From assembly GCA_001831055.1 (NCBI GenBank), contig MIDO01000012.1, forward strand, positions 1 through 8,952: a stretch of 8,952 bases of DNA, given 5' to 3'. The stretch comes from Verrucomicrobia bacterium GWC2_42_7 (GTDB lineage Bacteria; Verrucomicrobiota; Verrucomicrobiia; Opitutales; GWC2-42-7-A). The position numbers were made by a program, and so were the translations under genes. Below, piece after piece: positions 5,615 through 8,952 of the stretch (the first letter of the stretch is position 1; every line of letters starts with the position of its first letter). The notes under the pieces were generated by a model that did not search any database, was not told where the DNA came from, and was given only the letters and a program-made list of their open reading frames with translations.

Positions 5615-7273
5615 TTAATGTCCTGCTTTGTCGAGGATATCGCCTAAGCTGGTGAGCTCCTGAGTGCTGCTGATGGAATCAAAGGCTTTGATCTCAGCGG
5701 CAAACTTTTCGGAGTCATAGGCAGCAGCCTTCATAGAGAGGCCGATGCGACGTTCGTCACGATCTATCTTGATGACGCGAGCCGAAACTTCTTGACCAAC
5801 TTTTAGCACATCCTTGATTTTTTCGACGTGTTCTTCGGAGATTTGGCTGATGTGAACCAGGCCATCGATATCGTTTTGGAGTTCAACAAAGGCACCATAA
5901 GAAGTGAGCTTTGAGATTTTTCCTGTAACAATATCTCCAATCTTGAAGAATTGGTCGATATTACTCCATGGGTCATCGGAGAGCTGTTTGATACCCAAGG
6001 CGATTCGCTGTTGAGCGACATCGACATCGAGAACAATGGCGTCAACTTCATCACCCTTCTTTAATACTTCGCTTGGGTGGTTGATCTTACGTGTCCAGCT
6101 CATATCGGAGACGTGAACCATACCATCGATACCTTCTTCGAGTTCAATGAACGCACCATAAGTCGTTAGATTGCGAACCTTACCACGGACGTGAGCACCG
6201 ACTGGATAGTTGTGCTTAACCATATCCCATGGATTTGTTTCCAACTGACGAATTCCCAGTGATATTTTCTGTTCTTCTTTTTGAATAGAAAGGACAGCGG
6301 CCTCGACGACATCACCGACTTTGATGACTTCGCTGGGCTTTGAAATACGTTTAGTCCAAGAAAGTTCGGTAACGTGAACCAAACCTTCAACACCTTCTTC
6401 GAGTTCAACAAAGGCACCGTAAGGAACCAAGTTGACCACTTTTCCGCGAACGCGAGCACCGATGGGATATTTGTGTTCGATGTTTTCCCATGGATTTGCG
6501 GTGATTTGTTTAAGACCCAGAGAGACCCGCTCACGATCGCGATCAACCTCGGTAATAACAACATTAATTTCTTCACCCACTTTAAGCACTTCGCTGGGAT
6601 GGGAAATCCTTCCCCAGCTCATGTCGGTGATATGCAATAAACCATCTAAACCATCGAGGTCGATAAAGGCACCGTAATCGGTAATATTTTTAACAACACC
6701 CCTGCGAGTAGAACCTGGCTTAACTTCATCGAGGATTTGTTTACGCTTTTGGTTGCGTTGCTCTTCGATTAACTCACGACGTGAGATAACGATATTTTTT
6801 CGCTCGAGATTGATCTTAAGGACCTTGAAATCATATGTTTGCCCAACATATTGATCCAAATTTTTTGGCGGCTGAACATCGATCTGAGACGCAGGTAAGA
6901 AGGAATCAACTCCAATGCTGACAACAAGCCCTCCTTTAACCTTGCTCTTAACTCGGCCTGCAACAACAGCGCCTTCAGAACAACGAGTAAGAATCGTTTC
7001 CCAGTTTTTCTTCTGTTGAGCCTTATCATAGGAAAGAACAGGCATACCTTCACGGTCTTCAAGCCTCTCCAAGAAAACTTCAATTTCTTGCCCAACCTGT
7101 AAGTCACTGGTATCAATGAACTCAGATGCGGGGATAGCTCCCTCTGCTTTAGCACCGACATCAATGATGACTTCATTAGGTCTGATCTCGGTAATTTTGC
7201 CGGTTATAATAGAACCAGCCTTTAAGTTATTAAATGTGCTCTTTGCGAGCAACTCTTCCATTATGGAACTCAT
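5615..7273 (-). CDS. rpsA: 30S ribosomal protein S1
   Basis: The 552-residue protein has six S1 (OB-fold) RNA-binding domains at about residues 19-85, 100-166, 186-255, 271-341, 358-428 and 445-514. Domains 3-6 carry the classic YGAFI/VEL...G-L-VH-T/S-D/E-SW signature (for example YGAFIDLDGLDGLLHITDMS at 200-219). Length and domain count match the full-size S1 of Gram-negative bacteria. Family knowledge: S1 sits on the 30S subunit, where domains 1-2 anchor it and the later domains unwind mRNA and bring it to the ribosome, which matters most for messages with weak Shine-Dalgarno sites. The N-terminus MSSIMEELLAKSTFNNLKAG resembles verrucomicrobial S1. The start is supported by GAGGG 8 nt upstream. 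It is monocistronic here, without the cmk or ihfB neighbours common in proteobacteria. Its codons look more GC-rich than those of its neighbours, as expected for a highly expressed gene. Confidence 0.97.
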   Translation of the reverse strand: MSSIMEELLAKSTFNNLKAGSIITGKITEIRPNEVIIDVGAKAEGAIPASEFIDTSDLQVGQEIEVFLERLEDREGMPVLSYDKAQQKKNWETILTRCSEGAVVAGRVKSKVKGGLVVSIGVDSFLPASQIDVQPPKNLDQYVGQTYDFKVLKINLERKNIVISRRELIEEQRNQKRKQILDEVKPGSTRRGVVKNITDYGAFIDLDGLDGLLHITDMSWGRISHPSEVLKVGEEINVVITEVDRDRERVSLGLKQITANPWENIEHKYPIGARVRGKVVNLVPYGAFVELEEGVEGLVHVTELSWTKRISKPSEVIKVGDVVEAAVLSIQKEEQKISLGIRQLETNPWDMVKHNYPVGAHVRGKVRNLTTYGAFIELEEGIDGMVHVSDMSWTRKINHPSEVLKKGDEVDAIVLDVDVAQQRIALGIKQLSDDPWSNIDQFFKIGDIVTGKISKLTSYGAFVELQNDIDGLVHISQISEEHVEKIKDVLKVGQEVSARVIKIDRDERRIGLSMKAAAYDSEKFAAEIKAFDSISSTQELTSLGDILDKAGH

Positions 7274-7281
7274 GAATTGTA

Positions 7282-7301
7282 CCCTCGGTTTTGCCGAAGG
7301 G
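7282..7301 (-). promoter_or_regulatory. rpsA leader hairpin covering the Shine-Dalgarno
   Basis: In the rpsA mRNA, CCCTTCGG and CCGAGGG can pair around CAAAA, with one bulged U. The 3' arm contains the GAGGG ribosome-binding site 8 nt before the ATG. When folded, the site would be hidden. S1 is known in E. coli to repress its own translation through leader structure, so a similar control is possible here. The folding is visible; the regulation is inference. Confidence 0.4.
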
Positions 7302-7323
7302 GTTAAGGTTAATTTTTAGTTAA

Positions 7324-7341
7324 CTCTTTCTCAAAAAGAAA
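7324..7341. repeat. Small hairpin in the rpsA/Cache divergent promoter region
   Basis: TCTTTCT pairs with AGAAAGA within CTCTTTCTCAAAAAGAAAGAAC, read 7325-7340 approximately, between the divergent rpsA and Cache genes. It could be part of the rpsA leader or an operator. The 190-bp spacer otherwise shows no clear rpsA promoter. Confidence 0.3.
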
Positions 7342-7428
7342 GAACAGTAAGAGCATGCAACTCTTTCAAATGAAATCAATCCCTTTTTTTTGGAAGAAAC
7401 GTGGGTGTCTCTAAAAATTTGAAAATGC

Positions 7429-7457
7429 TTGCAAGGCTGTTTTGTTTTTCTTAAATT
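7429..7457 (+). promoter_or_regulatory. Candidate promoter of the Cache-domain gene
   Basis: TTGCAA (7429-7434), a 17-nt spacer and TAAATT (7452-7457), each matching the sigma-70 consensus at four of six positions. The start site would fall at or next to the ATG at 7464, which implies a very short leader or a leaderless mRNA. The GAAGG at 7458-7462 is too close to the ATG to be an ideal Shine-Dalgarno. Confidence 0.35.
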
Positions 7458-7463
7458 GAAGGC

Positions 7464-8018
7464 ATGGAAAGTAGAAAGGTCTTATTAGTAATGGCTATTG
7501 CATCAATGTTCATTACAGTGAATGCGGCGGATGTCAAAAACGAAGCAACCACTTCTAGTGCATCTAATGTGACAGAGAACAACAAAACCAGTGACAAAAG
7601 TGAGTCCGATGAAGTTATCACGGATAAGCAGATAGCGGACTTAATTGAAAGGACATGCCTCGATATTACTCAAAATGCAGTTGCAGCTTTTGAAAAAATT
7701 ACAAAAGGCGAAGAACCTTACCAGAATCGCATAAATCCTGATCTCTATGTCTGGGTGTATAACCAAAAAGTGGAAATGGTGGCGCACCCCAATAGGAAAT
7801 TGGTTGGGATATCTTATAAGGGGAAACCAGATATAAAGGGAACAATGTTCCGGGATAAAATCGTTGAAGAGGCCATGAAAAATGGACAGGGTAGTCTCAC
7901 CTACTTTTATCAAAGCCCGAAAGATAGGTCCTTATATAGGAAGTTGGTAACATTTAGGCTTGTCACTGGGAATAATGGTGAACGTTACGTTGTGTGTTCT
8001 GGCAGATACGAAAAATAG
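7464..8018 (+). CDS. Secreted single-Cache-domain protein
   Basis: The 184-residue protein starts with a signal peptide (MESRKVLLVMAIASMFITVNA, cleavage near VNA-A). A low-complexity Ser/Thr/Asn/Glu linker follows (about 23-50), then a Cache domain of the sCache_2 type (about 55-182). Family features visible are DLYVWVYN (93-100), MVAHPNRKLVGISYKG (105-120), the helix KIVEEAMKNGQGSLTYFYQS, the KLVTFR strand and the closing YVVCSGRYEK. Family knowledge: Cache domains are extracytoplasmic small-ligand sensors, normally the input part of chemoreceptors or sensor kinases. This one has no membrane anchor beyond the signal peptide and no signalling domain, so it may be a free periplasmic binding protein acting with a partner elsewhere. 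Ligand and partner are unknown. The alternative start at residue 10 would destroy the signal peptide, so the first ATG is preferred. Confidence 0.84.
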   Translation: MESRKVLLVMAIASMFITVNAADVKNEATTSSASNVTENNKTSDKSESDEVITDKQIADLIERTCLDITQNAVAAFEKITKGEEPYQNRINPDLYVWVYNQKVEMVAHPNRKLVGISYKGKPDIKGTMFRDKIVEEAMKNGQGSLTYFYQSPKDRSLYRKLVTFRLVTGNNGERYVVCSGRYEK

Positions 8019-8062
8019 AGGATGCTATTCTATAGAAAGATTAGTTTATGTTGATACATCTG

Positions 8063-8096
8063 GAAATCTTCTTTTTTGAAAGAAAAGAAAGATTTC
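8063..8096 (+). terminator. Hairpin after the Cache gene, likely terminator
   Basis: GAAATCTTCTTTTTT and AGAAAAGAAAGATTTC form about 15 pairs with one bulged A and one G-U, loop GAA. It starts 45 nt after the Cache stop and is followed by TGTGTTTTAAAT, a weak U-run. It is a member of the shared-arm hairpin family. Confidence 0.55.
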
Positions 8097-8172
8097 TGTG
8101 TTTTAAATAAAAGATATAGTCAAACGTATTGAAAATGAATACAGTATTTTGTTTTGGGACGTCTTCTCATCC

Positions 8173-8210
8173 ATCGCATAATAAAAACCGTAAGGTTTTG
8201 ATTATGCGAT
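8173..8210 (+). repeat. Nested hairpin inside the repeat, GTAA loop
   Basis: The outer arms ATCGCATAAT (8173-8182) and ATTATGCGAT (8201-8210) give ten perfect pairs. After one A/G mismatch the inner arms AAAACC and GGTTTT add six pairs closed by GTAA, which as RNA on the plus strand is a GNRA-type tetraloop. The other full copy lacks this hairpin at the corresponding place. Confidence 0.65.
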
Positions 8211-8237
8211 TATTAAAAGTGTTTCTTGGGAAGGTGA

Positions 8238-8271
8238 GGAAACCTTTCTTTCTTCAGAAAGAAGGGTTTCC
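8238..8271. terminator. 16-bp hairpin at the right end of the repeat
   Basis: GGAAACCTTTCTTTCT (8238-8253) and AGAAAGAAGGGTTTCC (8256-8271) pair throughout with one G-U wobble and a 2-nt loop, so the innermost pairs must open. No U-run follows on either strand (GCGTATCT to the right). It is one of the best-paired members of the shared-arm hairpin family and partly coincides with the conserved right block of the repeat. Confidence 0.5.
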
Positions 8272-8387
8272 GCGTATCTATTCTCAATGCTATTAATTAT
8301 AAAAGGTGCCCAAAAGATGTCATCATATTTTGAAATGGCAATATAGGGCAAGTTGCCTCAAAGCATTAGTTTCTTTATAGGGGAAAA

Positions 8388-8952
8388 ATGAGCATTTCTA
8401 ACTCAATTTATAATCAAAAAAATATTTTAGAGCAAAAACCTAATCTGCAACGTTTGCACAAACATAGTAGTCCCTTTTCTTCGTGTAGGACTATCCTCTG
8501 CAAAGCTGCGTTAGGGTATTTTGGGATAATGCTTTCATTTGCTCAGCTGATGGCAGGAAAAGATGGCGATACCTCCGAGGACTTTGATTTTGTCCACAAT
8601 CCAAGAAGGGCCCTGTCTGCACCAGCGGAGTTCTCCTCGCAAGAAGATGTTTTAAGAAAACCTGAACCTATGCATTATCAAGAATCAGCATTGCTTGGTT
8701 TTGATTCAGAGAGTGAGGGTTCTTCCGGCTCCGCCGTCGATGCGGTAGATTCATCAGAAATCCCACTGGAAATTGATTTTGGGCTTACGCAAATCTCTCC
8801 CGTACTTTTGAAACCATTTTATTTTACAGAATCCCCTGAAAAAGAAGACGTTAATGAAGAAGCCCTCGCGTTTAAAGAAATAGAAGATTTACTATGGTAT
8901 GGCACGATAGCAAATGCAGTAAAGATTGCAGAACAAAACCATTCAAATACAA
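8388..8952 (+). CDS. Unrecognised exported protein, N-terminal part
   Basis: An open frame runs from ATG 8388 to the window edge (188 codons, no stop). The ATG is preceded by AGGGG with a 4-nt gap, a strong ribosome-binding site, and an in-frame stop TAG at 8367 blocks any longer start. The first 35 residues are polar and basic (NLQRLHKHSSPFSS). A hydrophobic stretch follows at 36-56 (ILCKAALGYFGIMLSFAQLMA) and then GKDGD, a long-n-region signal peptide or a membrane anchor. The remainder is acidic and low in obvious motifs (SESEGSS, ESPEKEDVNEEAL); the last part (FKEIEDLLWYGTIANAVKIA) looks helical. I do not recognise a family. The layout suggests a secreted or surface protein, possibly one that starts helical repeats near the edge, but that is inference. 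Confidence 0.7.
   Translation, partial: MSISNSIYNQKNILEQKPNLQRLHKHSSPFSSCRTILCKAALGYFGIMLSFAQLMAGKDGDTSEDFDFVHNPRRALSAPAEFSSQEDVLRKPEPMHYQESALLGFDSESEGSSGSAVDAVDSSEIPLEIDFGLTQISPVLLKPFYFTESPEKEDVNEEALAFKEIEDLLWYGTIANAVKIAEQNHSNT

Larger units (their letters stand above)
8115..8296 (+). repeat. Dispersed MITE-like repeat, full copy (182 bp)
   Basis: Same family as 4286-4445, same orientation, 22 bp longer in the middle. The conserved left block (8115-8177) and right block (8254-8296) flank a middle that holds a strong nested hairpin (8173-8210). The end repeats are GTATTGAAAATGAATAC on the left and, read in reverse complement, GCATTGAGAATAGATAC on the right (13/17). ATAAAAG occurs just outside both edges (8107-8113 and 8299-8305), a possible target-site duplication, although AT-richness makes chance a fair explanation. 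This copy fills most of the 369-bp gap between the Cache gene and the next CDS. Confidence 0.8.

Noticed and set aside
5803..7176. Several long open frames inside rpsA in other frames and on the other strand
   Set aside because: They are shadows of the six repeated S1 domains, which give similar out-of-frame peptides in each repeat.
4286..8296. Integron attC sites as an explanation of the conserved-end, variable-centre repeats
   Set aside because: The ends lack the RYYYAAC/GTTRRRY core sites, the copies do not follow single cassettes in one direction, and no integrase is visible.
8353..8381. TTGCCT and TATAGG with 17-nt spacing upstream of the last gene
   Set aside because: The -10 overlaps the AGGGG ribosome-binding site and would start transcription at the ATG, making that site useless. 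More likely chance.

Overview
The window looks like a piece of an AT-rich bacterial chromosome. The best taxonomic clue is the ribosomal protein S1 gene: a 552-residue, six-domain S1 whose N-terminus and domain linkers resemble those I know from Verrucomicrobia, Opitutae/Puniceicoccales in particular. A long-variable-arm tRNA-Leu without an encoded CCA and a Wza-type SLBB export protein fit this but do not prove it. The assignment is an inference from recalled families, not a search. The AT-rich intergenic DNA, dispersed repeats and secreted proteins of unknown role would fit a host-associated lineage, which is weaker still.

Layout. Positions 1-2415 (+) hold a tight three-gene run: the 3' part of a polysaccharide export protein with SLBB domains, a Wzz-like chain-length protein 4 nt later, and a stand-alone 5'-3' exonuclease of the PolA N-terminal/FEN type starting 2 nt after the Wzz stop. 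Positions 2636-3673 (-) encode a GT-B glycosyltransferase that converges on the exonuclease gene. A tRNA-Leu(UAG) lies at 3934-4015 (-). Positions 4450-4923 (-) encode a 157-residue uncharacterised protein. A 691-bp gene-free stretch with hairpins and a small 9-bp tandem repeat precedes the 3' end of rpsA (5615-7273, -). Divergent from rpsA is a short secreted Cache-domain protein (7464-8018, +). The window ends inside an unrecognised gene with a signal-peptide-like N-terminus and an acidic mature part (8388 to the edge, +).

The most unusual content is between the genes. An approximately 160-185 bp repeat occurs as two full copies (4286-4445 and 8115-8296) and one half copy (2586-2626), all in the same orientation. 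Each full copy has a 63-bp conserved left block, a variable middle and a 43-bp right block that is 42/43 identical. The ends carry 17-bp imperfect inverted repeats (13/17 in each copy). The element has no coding capacity, so it looks like a MITE-like or structured-RNA repeat that I do not recognise. Separately, most intergenic spaces hold long hairpins whose arms are variants of one motif (AAACCTTTCTTTTC paired with GAAAAGAAAGGTTT). Many lie 25-45 nt after a stop codon, and most lack a proper U-tract.

Functionally, the left third is envelope polysaccharide export and assembly with a glycosyltransferase nearby. The middle is translation (tRNA-Leu, S1). The right end is exported proteins of unknown role.
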